NCBI GenBank assembly: GCA_964631745.1
Contig: CAZVWV010000018.1
Coordinates: 1 to 38,019 of the forward strand
Reading direction: 5' to 3'
DNA: 38,019 nucleotides
Source: CAZVWV01 sp964631745
Lineage (GTDB): Bacteria > Bdellovibrionota_C > UBA2361 > JBGSMV01
A program made the translations under genes and the position numbers. The first letter of the stretch is position 1. Each line of letters starts with the position of its first letter. This document shows, piece after piece, positions 1-7,165 of this stretch. The notes beneath the pieces were generated by a model. The model did not search any database. It saw only the letters and a list, made by a program, of their open reading frames with translations, and was not told the DNA's origin.

Positions 1-79
1 TATCCCTACTCTGCGCCGCGTTTGTAATTTACCCGGGGTTTTTGAGCAGCTACGCAATAGGCACCTGCTCAGTTCTTAA

Positions 80-988
80 CTAAGCAGCGTGCAGCTCGCC
101 CAAGATGCTGGATGTAAAAAAATCTATAAATGTCTTGACTGAAATCATGCCGGTTACGGCTCCCTTTGAGTCTACGACTGGCAGATGCCGGTAGCCGCCT
201 TCCGACATTAGATTGAATAGCTCGGCCACGCTGGTAGCGGCCGGGACGGTGCGGGGTTCAGTCGTCATGAACTGGCTTACCGGCGCCATATAAGGATCTA
301 GCGCGCTGTTTACGGCTATTTTGCAAAGGTAGTCTCGCTCCGTAAAAATTCCAAGTGCGTGTGATTGGTTGTCGCACACAACTACGCTGCCGATCTTGCC
401 GCTTATAAGCATAGCTACGACGCCGGCAATCGCTTCGGTTGGTTTCACTAAGACTGGTTTGGTGGGCTTTAGAAACGATACGGGTTTGGTGAAGACTTTA
501 TCGACCTGGTTGTCATCGAGCACGCAGTCATCAGGGCCAGCCGCAATTTTTTTAGTGACGCTCTTATAGATAAAATCAACAAAATGTTTGGAAGAGACGA
601 TACGCAATTGCCCGGCCCGCGGGCCGACCACGGGCACATGTCGAAACCCGCCGACTGACATCAAATGAAGGAGTCTGGCCACGCTGGCGCTGGGGCGGAT
701 GCTCTGCGGATCCTTGGTCATAAATTCTTCAAGTGGCCGTTGAGCAGGAAATTCCGGCAGGCCGGCGCATTTAATCAGTAAATCACGCTCCGTAAAAATT
801 CCAAGAAGTTTGCCCTGATCCGTGATGACAACGCACCCAAGAGGAGAATCTTTCAGGGTAGTAAGGGCCTCCGCGATGCTGGCAGTAGGCGAAAACGCGG
901 GCGCCGCCACAGGCCCAATAAGCTCAACTGTGGAATGTAAGAATCTTCTGTGCAAAATGCTACGTTCATCTGGGAGTGCAACTGACAT
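80..988 (-). CDS. Double CBS-domain protein (four CBS motifs)
   Basis: A 302-residue soluble protein made of two CBS pairs and no other recognisable domain. The motif GIFTERD followed by L/Y occurs twice (about residues 63 and 213). Each time it ends a CBS repeat and is followed by a second repeat ending in a 'GG(F/Y)RH(V/L)PVV' segment. Stand-alone CBS proteins usually bind adenine nucleotides and act as energy sensors; the partner here is unknown. The codons for GIFTERD share an identical 20-nt stretch at 336-355 and 787-806, pointing to recent duplication or gene conversion between the halves. The ATG at 988 has no strong ribosome binding site. It is the most upstream gene of the minus-strand group and lies 426 bp beyond csrA. 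Confidence 0.85.
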   Translation of the reverse strand: MSVALPDERSILHRRFLHSTVELIGPVAAPAFSPTASIAEALTTLKDSPLGCVVITDQGKLLGIFTERDLLIKCAGLPEFPAQRPLEEFMTKDPQSIRPSASVARLLHLMSVGGFRHVPVVGPRAGQLRIVSSKHFVDFIYKSVTKKIAAGPDDCVLDDNQVDKVFTKPVSFLKPTKPVLVKPTEAIAGVVAMLISGKIGSVVVCDNQSHALGIFTERDYLCKIAVNSALDPYMAPVSQFMTTEPRTVPAATSVAELFNLMSEGGYRHLPVVDSKGAVTGMISVKTFIDFFTSSILGELHAA

Positions 989-1134
989 AGCTTAGAGCTT
1001 ATTACTTTCTGAGATGAAGTCATATATGCTGTTTGAAAAAGTTGGAGAGAGTTAGGGTAAGGTGAGTCGGAGTTCAAGAAACTTGATTGAGGGGTTCAAC
1101 AGTTATCCCATTGGGGGTAATGCGTAAGAAGTAA

Positions 1135-1215
1135 TCACCACGAAGACCACGAAGTTCACGAAGGGGGCACGAAGTTGAAGTTTGATGAAATGTCGGGCCG
1201 AGTCCTTCGTGGTGA
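1135..1215. repeat. CACGAAG short tandem repeat with inverted copy
   Basis: Four CACGAAG-like units follow each other from 1138 to 1174 (ACCACGAAG, ACCACGAAG, TTCACGAAG, GGCACGAAG). An exact 11-bp inverted copy of the left edge lies at 1205-1215: TCACCACGAAG at 1135-1145 against CTTCGTGGTGA. Similar CCACGAAG-type repeats occur between genes in many unrelated bacterial genomes; their origin is unclear to me. RNA from either strand could fold into a long hairpin. Confidence 0.7.
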
Positions 1216-1222
1216 ATAAAGT

Positions 1223-1333
1223 CAATGGGAAAACCATTGGCGCCACAGGAGGCACCTGTGCGCCTGACCGTTCTTTCGTGGATAAGGAGGTAGTTCCGAC
1301 GGACGAGCTCGTCGGCCTATGCCACGAGGTGGC
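1223..1333. other. Cluster of four hairpins, three with GGA at or near the loop
   Basis: On the plus strand: CAATGG-GAAAA-CCATTG (1223-1239); a 10-bp stem with one bulge at 1239-1264; CCGACG...CGTCGG at 1297-1316, whose centre is the perfect 12-bp palindrome GACGAGCTCGTC (1302-1313); and GCCAC-GAG-GTGGC (1321-1333). GGA triplets sit at or near several loops, the pattern CsrA binds, and csrA is next door. This may be a CsrA-titrating RNA, or only csrA 3' structure. No promoter or clear terminator was identified. Confidence 0.3.
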
Positions 1334-1414
1334 AGTAAATGTTTAGCCGCTTCGCAAATACAAATAAAATAATGGTGAAGCGATGGGGGGCATCCTTCAA
1401 CCTTGCGGGCTAGT

Positions 1415-1684
1415 CTAGTTTGAGGCAGCAGGCGGATCCTCGTCAGGCTTGTCCTTGCGCCTAGAGAAGATCTCCGCCACTTGCTTGAGATGCTCTACCG
1501 AGCCACAACGAGCGCGGCGGTTCTCATCGCGAATGCGCTCGTAGATCTCCTCGCGGTGGACAGCGGTGTTAGCTGGAGCATCGATCCCCAGCTTAACCTG
1601 CCCGCCTCGGACGTCTAGCACGATGACCTTGATCTTGTCCCCGATGCGAATGTTCTCCCCCAACTTCCTGGTGAGAATTAACAT
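1415..1684 (-). CDS. csrA: Carbon storage regulator CsrA
   Basis: An 89-residue RNA-binding post-transcriptional regulator. The family signature MLILTRKLGENIRIGD opens the protein, and the RNA-contact segment with the conserved arginine (VHREEIYERI) lies near residue 44. The core ends around residue 60. A charged tail of about 25 residues follows, longer than in E. coli CsrA (61 residues). CsrA dimers bind GGA in mRNA leaders and block or stabilise translation. The start is firm: AAGGAAGGAGG lies a few bases upstream. That stretch carries two GGA triplets over the ribosome binding site, as in autoregulated csrA genes. No flagellar genes flank it here. Confidence 0.95.
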   Translation of the reverse strand: MLILTRKLGENIRIGDKIKVIVLDVRGGQVKLGIDAPANTAVHREEIYERIRDENRRARCGSVEHLKQVAEIFSRRKDKPDEDPPAASN

Positions 1685-1820
1685 CGTGAACCTCCTTCCT
1701 TGGCTTCAACCCCTCGATTTTCCCCCATCGCTCCCATATTGCCCAATCTTAGAGAAAATATGCGAACGGTCGAGAAACTCTCTTCTACCCGAGCCGAGTT
1801 TATCCAAAGCTGATTTTGTA

Positions 1821-1860
1821 ATCAAATTTTGATAGGAAATACTGAATAAATGCTGAATAA
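1821..1860 (-). promoter_or_regulatory. Repeats in the csrA upstream region
   Basis: Two near-identical 10-mers (TACTGAATAA at 1840 and TGCTGAATAA at 1851) are spaced one helical turn apart. A near-palindrome, ATCAAATTTTGAT, is at 1821-1833. Both lie between upp and csrA, about 140-175 bp upstream of the csrA start, in a locally AT-rich stretch. They could be operator half-sites or promoter-proximal sequence. No factor can be named. Confidence 0.25.
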
Positions 1861-1885
1861 TGGTAGCAATTACCCCGCAACCAAC

Positions 1886-2536
1886 CTAATTCTGCACCTT
1901 CCCGCCAAAGGCCAAATCTCCGGCGTCTCCTAACCCCGGAACGATATACGCTTTTGAATTTAGGGCATCGTCAATGGCCGCCGTCCAGATGTGAACATGG
2001 GGAAGCTCTTTCGTAACATGCTCCACTCCGGGTCGCGCAGCGATTGCAGATACGGTGTGGATCTCTCTTGGTTTCCAGCTCTTGAATAGCTCTTTCAATG
2101 TCAGCACCATGGATGCTCCCGTGCCGAGCATCGGGTCAGAGAGAATCAAAATCTTATCTGTGAGGTCCGGACAGGCGATATATTCAAGCGCAATTTCAAA
2201 GCTGCCGTCTTTGTTATGTTTTCGATAGGCAGAGATGTATGCGCATTCAGCCCCTTCAAAAAGCTCAAGCAATCCCTGATGCATTGCCAGGCCCGCCCGC
2301 AATATTGTAGCCAGCACAGGAATCTCGCGCAGCACCTGACACTTGGCTACTGCCAATGGGGTTGTTACATCCCGTTCCACGTAAGGAAGCTGCTTACTAA
2401 TCTCAAACCCGATCAGGCCAGCGATACGCCCAAGATTTCTCCTAAAACGCGCTCTGTCGTTTTGAATGTTGATATCCCTTAGCTCCGACACCAGGTGAGA
2501 GATTAAAGAATTTGATTGACCGAGATTGTGCAGCAT
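1886..2536 (-). CDS. upp: Uracil phosphoribosyltransferase
   Basis: A 216-residue enzyme that makes UMP from uracil and PRPP (pyrimidine salvage, cytoplasm). The PRPP-binding loop appears as ILSDPMLGTGASM near residue 135, in the form seen in UPRTases. The uracil-binding C-terminal motif is YIVPGLGDAGDLAFGG. Length matches the family (about 208-220). The ATG at 2536 has a GGAG ribosome binding site five bases upstream, but that site lies inside a strong hairpin (2541-2578), so translation may be conditional. No uracil permease gene is beside it. Confidence 0.95.
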   Translation of the reverse strand: MLHNLGQSNSLISHLVSELRDINIQNDRARFRRNLGRIAGLIGFEISKQLPYVERDVTTPLAVAKCQVLREIPVLATILRAGLAMHQGLLELFEGAECAYISAYRKHNKDGSFEIALEYIACPDLTDKILILSDPMLGTGASMVLTLKELFKSWKPREIHTVSAIAARPGVEHVTKELPHVHIWTAAIDDALNSKAYIVPGLGDAGDLAFGGKVQN

Positions 2537-2540
2537 GTTG

Positions 2541-2578
2541 TCTCCAGCTCTTTGAATATCCTATTCAAGAGCTGGAGA
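2541..2578 (-). promoter_or_regulatory. Hairpin that buries the upp ribosome binding site
   Basis: Arms 2541-2558 and 2562-2578 pair over 17 bp with a single bulged base and a 3-nt loop. On the minus strand the 3' arm contains GGAG, the upp Shine-Dalgarno, five bases before the ATG. No T-run follows, so it is not a simple terminator of the upstream gene. It could be a translational switch for upp, or a 3'-end stabilising stem for the gene ending at 2585. Confidence 0.6.
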
Positions 2579-2584
2579 GAAGGG

Positions 2585-2905
2585 CTATTTCGCAGCCACG
2601 TTCGTAAGATTTTGCGCTTTGCCTAGCAAGAGCAACTTTAGCAGATCTGCAAAGGCGCGCTGGCTTAGTCGCGAGTATTGGCCATCGAATCCGCAATAGG
2701 TAAAGTATTTTTTGGCCTCACGCTCGCACACTTCGCTGCGCGCTTGGGTCAAGCAGAATAGGCTCGACTCACGCACAAAGGTTGCGGGAGAGCTGTAATT
2801 TGAACACGGCTTAAAGGCTGCCGAGTAAAGGTCGTCGGCCCTCGCAAAGTTCACCAAGGCACGGTTTGCCAGGAAGAACAGTAGAGTAACTATTAATGTT
2901 TTCAT
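2585..2905 (-). CDS. Small exported four-cysteine protein, unknown function
   Basis: A 106-residue protein with a Sec-type signal peptide (residues 1 to about 22, ending NFARA) and a small mature domain. The domain has four cysteines (34, 51, 60, 71), enough for two disulphides in the periplasm. I chose the ATG at 2905 because GGAGG lies just upstream and the signal peptide then starts at residue 1; a longer frame to 2980 lacks both. I do not recognise the family. It is followed by a strong hairpin and upp, and it diverges from the GT2 gene. Possible alternatives are a small lysozyme-inhibitor-like or adhesin-like protein, with no direct support. Confidence 0.65.
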   Translation of the reverse strand: MKTLIVTLLFFLANRALVNFARADDLYSAAFKPCSNYSSPATFVRESSLFCLTQARSEVCEREAKKYFTYCGFDGQYSRLSQRAFADLLKLLLLGKAQNLTNVAAK

Positions 2906-3058
2906 ACCACCTCCTGAGTCGCCTGTTAAAACGGTATAAATTAACCGAAGCTTTAGGTTCTGAGCATTTCTTTTAGCCAAACCTAAGAAAATATCGTAGT
3001 AATATTAACATGTTAGGAATTTGTGGTGGGAAATGCATCGCCGATAGGCTTGGGAACT

Positions 3059-3084
3059 GCGCTCAGCTACAGCTAAGTGAGCGC
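3059..3084. repeat. Inverted repeat in the divergent intergenic region
   Basis: GCGCTCA (3059-3065) and TGAGCGC (3078-3084) form a perfect 7-bp stem with a 12-nt loop, 60 bp before the GT2 start. It may be an RNA hairpin in the leader or a dyad operator. Nothing links it to a known regulator. Confidence 0.35.
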
Positions 3085-3143
3085 GCCGAGAGCTTCGCAA
3101 GCACCCTTGCCACTAACCCAACGGCGATGGAAACATATACCTG

Positions 3144-4148
3144 ATGAGCGAAACAAAAGCAGAATTTCCGGTGCGACCTTCCATCGCCCCTCGCACAAAG
3201 CCTCCCATGACCTTATCGGTAGTGACTCCCTGTTACAACGAAGAGGAAGTCTTCCCTGAACTGAAATCTCGCTTGAATTCAGTGCTTTCCAAACTCGAGA
3301 TTCCGTACGAGATAATCTTTGTAGATGACGGAAGTAAAGATCGCACTTGGGAACTCTTGCTAAAGGCCCAAGCCGAGGACCCGCACATCAAGGCCGTGCG
3401 ACTTTCACGAAACTTCGGACATCAACTAGCGATCACATGTGGTCTAGACCAGGCTAAGGGCGAGGTCGTACTAATTTTGGATGCAGATCTTCAAGATCCG
3501 CCGGAGCTCTTGCCGGAGATGCTCCGCAAATGGCAAGAAGGATACGATGTAATTTATGGAAAGCGCCGCACTCGTCAGGGCGAATCAGTATTAAAAAGAT
3601 TATTCGCTTTCGCCTTTTATCGAACTTTCGCTAAAGTAACTGGATTCGAAATGCCCAGGGATACCGGGGATTTCCGGCTAATGGATCGCCGGGCGCTCAA
3701 AGCCTTGCAGGCTTTGCGGGAAAAACACAGGTTTGTGCGCGGCATGGTCTCATGGATTGGGTATCATCAGTGTCCGATTTACTACGATAGGCCCGAGCGC
3801 TTTGCAGGAATTACAAAGTACCCATTTAGGAAATCCTTCTTCCTCGCCATCGATGCCATTACGGCTTTTTCATACGCGCCGCTTAGAATGGCCTCGTATT
3901 TAGGAATCGGGGTTTCGTGCTTGGCGTTTGTATATATCTTTGTGGTAATTGCCTTAAAGATCATGGGGATTAGTTATAGAGGGTATACCTCCATCATCGC
4001 CTCGGTGCTCTTGCTTGGCGGTGTGCAACTTACGGTGCTGGGGATGATCGGCGAATATGTAGGGCGAATTTTCGAGCAGGGGCAAAACAGACCGCTCTAT
4101 TTGGTAGATGAGATCAGGGGCGAGCCCCTAAGCGGCGATTCCAATTAA
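3144..4148 (+). CDS. Family 2 glycosyltransferase, polyprenyl-phosphate type with two C-terminal membrane helices
   Basis: A 334-residue GT2 enzyme of the dolichol-phosphate-mannose-synthase/GtrB/ArnC type, which moves a sugar from a nucleotide carrier to undecaprenyl phosphate on the cytoplasmic face. Visible features are the GT-A start SVVTPCYNEEE (residues 25-35), DDGS at 61-64, the metal-binding DADLQDPPE at 113-121, and two hydrophobic helices at about 243-270 and 283-306. Neither the ATG at 3144 nor one at 3207 has a clear ribosome binding site; the longer form is kept. It lies 17 bp before an FAD oxidoreductase, a pairing that suggests a shared polysaccharide or lipid-linked sugar role. 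Confidence 0.88.
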   Translation: MSETKAEFPVRPSIAPRTKPPMTLSVVTPCYNEEEVFPELKSRLNSVLSKLEIPYEIIFVDDGSKDRTWELLLKAQAEDPHIKAVRLSRNFGHQLAITCGLDQAKGEVVLILDADLQDPPELLPEMLRKWQEGYDVIYGKRRTRQGESVLKRLFAFAFYRTFAKVTGFEMPRDTGDFRLMDRRALKALQALREKHRFVRGMVSWIGYHQCPIYYDRPERFAGITKYPFRKSFFLAIDAITAFSYAPLRMASYLGIGVSCLAFVYIFVVIALKIMGISYRGYTSIIASVLLLGGVQLTVLGMIGEYVGRIFEQGQNRPLYLVDEIRGEPLSGDSN

Positions 4149-4165
4149 GTAAAAATAGGCAGAGC

Positions 4166-5470
4166 TTGGCGAAGAAAAATATAGCGATAGTGGGTGCTGG
4201 CTTTAGCGGTATGGCCGCCGCTCTGGACTTAGTGAAGGCCGGACATGAGGTTCAAATCTTTGAACAGGATTTAGAAGTAGGAGGCCTGGCAGGCAGCTTT
4301 GAAGTTTCGCCCGGACACAGACTTGAAAAATTTTATCACCACTGGTTCACCTCCGACACCGACATCATAGATCTAATTGGTGAGCTGGGGCTGGCGCATA
4401 AGCTCAAGTACCGTGGCACCAACACGGGACTTTACTACGCCAACTCCGTCTTTCGACTTGCAAGCCCCTTTGACCTTTTGAAGTTTACTCCCATTCCTTT
4501 GATCGACCGAGTGCGCACGGGCCTGATGGCCTTACGGGCGCGATCCATAACCAATTGGTCGAAGCTTGAAGACCAAAGCGCTGAGGAATGGATTATCCGA
4601 AGCGGAGGCCGCCGCGCCTATGAAACCATCTGGAAGCCGCTCTTGAAGGGAAAGTTTGGAATGGAAGCGCCCAATGTTTCCGCGGTTTGGTTCTGGAACA
4701 AATTAAAGCTAAGGGGCTCCAGTCGCGACAAAAAAGGGGGCGAAAGCTTAGTTTACTTTGATGGCGGGTTTGGAAGTGTTGGTGAAGCTTTAAAAGTTGC
4801 GCTTGAAAATCGGGGTGTGAAATTCCGGCTTGGAACGCCGGTAGAGCAGATACTGGTCGAGAACGGAGCTTGTAAAGGATTGCGCTGCAACGGCGAGGAT
4901 ATTGCGGCGGATAAGGTTTTGGCGACCGTGCCGCTCCCGATCTTTTTGAAGATTACTTCAGCGCTCCCAGAAAGCTACCGCGCAATACACTCGCAAATTA
5001 GATTCCTCGGAAACGTATGCTTAATACTGCGCCTAAAGAAAAGTCTCTCCTCGACTTATTGGCTTAACGTTGCCGACCCGAATTTCCCCTTTGTGGGAGT
5101 GATCGAACACACAAACTTTGACCCAAGAGAGAATTACGGCGGCGAACATATCGCTTATCTATCCAAATACCTGCCCACATCTGAAGAGATGTTTACAATG
5201 TCGGAATCCGAGCTCTTCGAGTATGCCCTGCCCTTCGTGCAGCGCATCTTTCCGGAATTCTCTAAAGAATGGGTGCTAGGTTACAAAGCTTGGCGCGCCG
5301 AGTACAGCCAACCCGTGATCACAAAGAAGTATTCAAAGCTTATCCCTGATGTGCAGACCCCCATTGCTAATCTTTGGCTTTCGACCATGGCGCAGATTTA
5401 TCCCGAAGATCGCGGCACAAATTACGCTGTGCGCCATGGACGCTCTGTGGCCGCGAGAATGAGGCAATAA
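4166..5470 (+). CDS. FAD-dependent oxidoreductase, protoporphyrinogen oxidase/amine oxidase-like
   Basis: A 434-residue flavoprotein. The dinucleotide-binding motif IVGAGFSGMAAALDL is at residues 8-22, followed by an acidic strand end (FEQD) and a GG doublet (VGGLAGSF). The C-terminus closes with a second FAD-contact segment (MAQIYPEDRGTNYAVRHG). Proteins of this kind beside GT2 enzymes are often annotated as NAD(P)/FAD oxidoreductases of surface-glycan loci; the substrate cannot be named. Translation probably starts at TTG, 17 bp after the GT2 stop, giving MAKKNIAIVG. It converges with the Rrf2 gene, with a 4-bp gap. Confidence 0.82.
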   Translation: MAKKNIAIVGAGFSGMAAALDLVKAGHEVQIFEQDLEVGGLAGSFEVSPGHRLEKFYHHWFTSDTDIIDLIGELGLAHKLKYRGTNTGLYYANSVFRLASPFDLLKFTPIPLIDRVRTGLMALRARSITNWSKLEDQSAEEWIIRSGGRRAYETIWKPLLKGKFGMEAPNVSAVWFWNKLKLRGSSRDKKGGESLVYFDGGFGSVGEALKVALENRGVKFRLGTPVEQILVENGACKGLRCNGEDIAADKVLATVPLPIFLKITSALPESYRAIHSQIRFLGNVCLILRLKKSLSSTYWLNVADPNFPFVGVIEHTNFDPRENYGGEHIAYLSKYLPTSEEMFTMSESELFEYALPFVQRIFPEFSKEWVLGYKAWRAEYSQPVITKKYSKLIPDVQTPIANLWLSTMAQIYPEDRGTNYAVRHGRSVAARMRQ

Positions 5471-5474
5471 TGGT

Positions 5475-5864
5475 TTATAAGTTCGCCAGCTTAGATTCCT
5501 GCAGAAACTTCAAGATACTCTTTTTGCTGGCAGACCAGCTATTGTGAAGGACGCATGGATTAGCTGTGTTGCAGCCGGTTTTTCCCATAACGCAGTTGGT
5601 GCTGGTGATGGGATCTCCAAGGGCAGTGCAGATATCAAGTAGGGTTAACTGCTCAAAATCCGAAGCAAGTCGCACGCCACCGTTTGCGCCACGTCGGGAG
5701 GAAACAATCTTATGCGCTGTCAGAGCTTTCATGATTTTGGCCAAGTACGGCCCCGGCACCTTTGAGCGCCGCGCCAAAGTGCTCACCTGAATGAAATTAT
5801 CAGTGTCGCGATCTTTCAGAGCGAGCAGCGCTTTAATGGCGTATTTGGTAGTTGATGATAACAT
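5475..5864 (-). CDS. Rrf2-family iron-sulphur regulator, NsrR/IscR-like
   Basis: A 129-residue winged-helix regulator. The N-terminus (LSSTTKYAIKALLAL) and the wing segment RRGANGGVRLA (about residues 57-67) are typical of Rrf2 proteins. Three cysteines (91, 98, 104) in a C-x6-C-x5-C arrangement match the Fe-S ligands of IscR and NsrR. Proximity to nosZ and a c-type cytochrome makes a nitric-oxide or redox sensor of the NsrR kind the likeliest role; this is inferred from context. No isc genes are near, which argues against IscR. A candidate site is the AAAGATA palindrome at 5969-5986. Confidence 0.88.
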   Translation of the reverse strand: MLSSTTKYAIKALLALKDRDTDNFIQVSTLARRSKVPGPYLAKIMKALTAHKIVSSRRGANGGVRLASDFEQLTLLDICTALGDPITSTNCVMGKTGCNTANPCVLHNSWSASKKSILKFLQESKLANL

Positions 5865-5968
5865 TGCTTGATAAATATACTACAGAACTGTCCCTAATAA
5901 CGCAAAACAAGATTTCATCCGAATCCCCAACTTCGCGAATCTTGAGTAACTTACTGAACCATTCCATA

Positions 5969-5986
5969 AAAGATATATCTATCTTT
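5969..5986. promoter_or_regulatory. Candidate operator: AAAGATA palindrome
   Basis: AAAGATA (5969-5975) and TATCTTT (5980-5986) are perfect inverted arms around TATC. They lie 52 bp before the fasciclin start and 104 bp from the divergent Rrf2 start. The arms resemble the AAGAT half-sites known for NsrR. The 10-mer ATAAAAGATA recurs at 7156-7165 upstream of nosZ. Binding by the neighbouring Rrf2 protein is an inference. Confidence 0.45.
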
Positions 5987-6037
5987 AACGGCTCGAATAG
6001 TGCTAGATCGTAAGAAAACTATGAAGGAGACTGTCTT

Positions 6038-6550
6038 ATGAAAACTTTTGTTCCGTTGCTGTCGTCGCTTCTTGTTGTGCTTTGCGCGATTTTTGCCCAT
6101 GCCGACCAGTCGACCATTATCGGCGACGTCGCTAAGCCCAATGTCGTGCAGGTTGCTATCGGCTCTAAGGACCATTCCACTTTGGTGACCGCCGTAAAAA
6201 GCGCTGAGCTGGTTGACGCGCTTTCCAATCCCGGACCGTTTACGGTGTTTGCTCCAACCAACGAGGCCTTTGCCAAGCTGCCCGCAGGCACAGTCGAGAA
6301 TCTGCTTAAGCCTGAAAATAAAGCCGCCTTGCAGAATATTCTGGAGTACCACGTTTTTGTGGGCGTACTAAAGGCCTCGACCTTGCAAGACGGAGAAGAC
6401 CTGGGCCAATCAAACGGAGACCATATTAAAGTTGAAAACAAGAACGGCAAGATTAAAATTAACGGAGCGAACATTGTTGCTTCCGTTCCCGCCTCTAACG
6501 GAATAGTACATGTGATCGATGCGGTGCTATTGCCGCCTAAAGCAAATTAG
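6038..6550 (+). CDS. Exported fasciclin (FAS1) domain protein
   Basis: A 170-residue protein with a Sec signal peptide (cleavage near residue 22, AHA-DQ) and one FAS1 domain over about residues 38-168. Family marks visible are TVFAPTNEAFAKLP, a central ILEYHV segment and the closing NGIVHVIDAVLLP. FAS1 proteins are secreted or surface proteins linked to adhesion; in bacteria their roles are poorly known. AAGGAG at 6024 supports the start. The gene sits between an Rrf2 regulator and nos genes, behind a palindromic candidate operator, so it may belong to the same stress response. Confidence 0.9.
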   Translation: MKTFVPLLSSLLVVLCAIFAHADQSTIIGDVAKPNVVQVAIGSKDHSTLVTAVKSAELVDALSNPGPFTVFAPTNEAFAKLPAGTVENLLKPENKAALQNILEYHVFVGVLKASTLQDGEDLGQSNGDHIKVENKNGKIKINGANIVASVPASNGIVHVIDAVLLPPKAN

Positions 6551-6568
6551 AGGGCTGTGGAGAAGCAG

Positions 6569-6586
6569 AGCGCTCTAGCAAGCGCT
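6569..6586. terminator. Weak bidirectional hairpin between convergent genes
   Basis: AGCGCT (6569-6574) and AGCGCT (6581-6586) pair across a CTAGCA loop, between the stops of the fasciclin gene and the cytochrome gene. TTTAC follows on the plus strand. The stem is short, so termination is only plausible. Confidence 0.3.
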
Positions 6587-7003
6587 TTACTTATCTTTGC
6601 TTCGAAAATGTTCAAGCACTGCGCGTGCTTCATCCTGAGTCAGATTCTGTTGTGTCATCTGAATTAGGAATGTCCCAAATAAATCCTGGGCGATTGGGTC
6701 TTTTTGGGTCATCTCGACGGGATTTAAAATCATGTTCATAATCCACTCGGGCTGTCTGCGTCTAGTTATGCCAGCCAGATCGGGACCCACGTAGCGCTCT
6801 CCAAACTTATGACAAGCCGCGCATTTACTGGCGAAAATCTCTGCTCCGTGGGCGGCGATCTTCTGGTCAAGCGCACCAATCTCGAGTTTGGTCACTGGTC
6901 CAACGCCCGGGCCGGAGTCGTTTGGAGCCTCAGCTCGGACAAGATTAACGCCACAGAGGTAAGCCAACGTTATAAAAGATATTAATGTCGTTTGTGTTTT
7001 CAT
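6587..7003 (-). CDS. Periplasmic mono-haem c-type cytochrome
   Basis: A 138-residue protein with a Sec signal peptide (residues 1-24, LVRAEA) and one haem-binding site, CAACH at 61-65. The probable axial methionine is in ILNPVEM (Met98). The fold is a small class I cytochrome. It is divergent from nosZ, and clade II nos loci commonly carry such cytochromes (NosC-type), so it is the likely electron donor to NosZ. This matters because no NosR or NosGH electron route is seen here. A 7-bp inverted repeat (7005-7011/7034-7040) lies directly before the start. Confidence 0.9.
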   Translation of the reverse strand: MKTQTTLISFITLAYLCGVNLVRAEAPNDSGPGVGPVTKLEIGALDQKIAAHGAEIFASKCAACHKFGERYVGPDLAGITRRRQPEWIMNMILNPVEMTQKDPIAQDLFGTFLIQMTQQNLTQDEARAVLEHFRSKDK

Positions 7004-7004
7004 A

Positions 7005-7040
7005 TTGTCACGTTTTATATGAATTCGTGCGAGGTGACAA
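7005..7040. promoter_or_regulatory. Inverted repeat directly upstream of the cytochrome gene
   Basis: TTGTCAC (7005-7011) and GTGACAA (7034-7040) are exact inverted copies separated by 22 bp. On the minus strand TTGTCA followed 15 bp later by TATAAA also resembles a weak promoter. It is either a dyad operator or part of the promoter. Confidence 0.35.
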
Positions 7041-7155
7041 GGTTTAATTTGCTAGTGCCTCGATCGCCGCCGTTTCGACCCCACTCTTGTGAAGGCGTTC
7101 TCCCTTGATGGATAGGTGAACAACAGGCTCAAACACTATTTTCTCAACTGATCCA

Positions 7156-7165
7156 ATAAAAGATA
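7156..7165 (+). promoter_or_regulatory. ATAAAAGATA element upstream of nosZ
   Basis: An exact copy of the 10-mer that forms the left part of the palindrome before the fasciclin gene lies 64 bp before the nosZ start. The right arm is degenerate here (TCCGTTT). It is a candidate half-site for the nearby Rrf2 regulator. Confidence 0.35.

Larger units (their letters stand above)
989..1414. other. 426-bp non-coding gap downstream of csrA
   Basis: I see no convincing gene here. An open frame covering 853-1077 on the minus strand only overlaps the start of the CBS gene. The gap holds a CACCACGAAG-type repeat with an inverted copy (1135-1215) and then a run of short hairpins (1223-1333), listed separately. 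Confidence 0.6.

Noticed and set aside
43..71. Terminator after the CBS gene (TGAGCAG/CTGCTCA stem)
   Set aside because: On the minus strand the stem is followed by A and C runs, not T; only 7 bp with a long loop.
853..1077. Minus-strand open frame overlapping the CBS gene start
   Set aside because: It runs out of frame through the CBS coding region with no family features and no ribosome binding site.
5475..5864. Assignment of the Rrf2 protein as IscR
   Set aside because: Cysteine spacing would allow it, but no isc/suf genes are near and the nos context points to an NsrR-type role.
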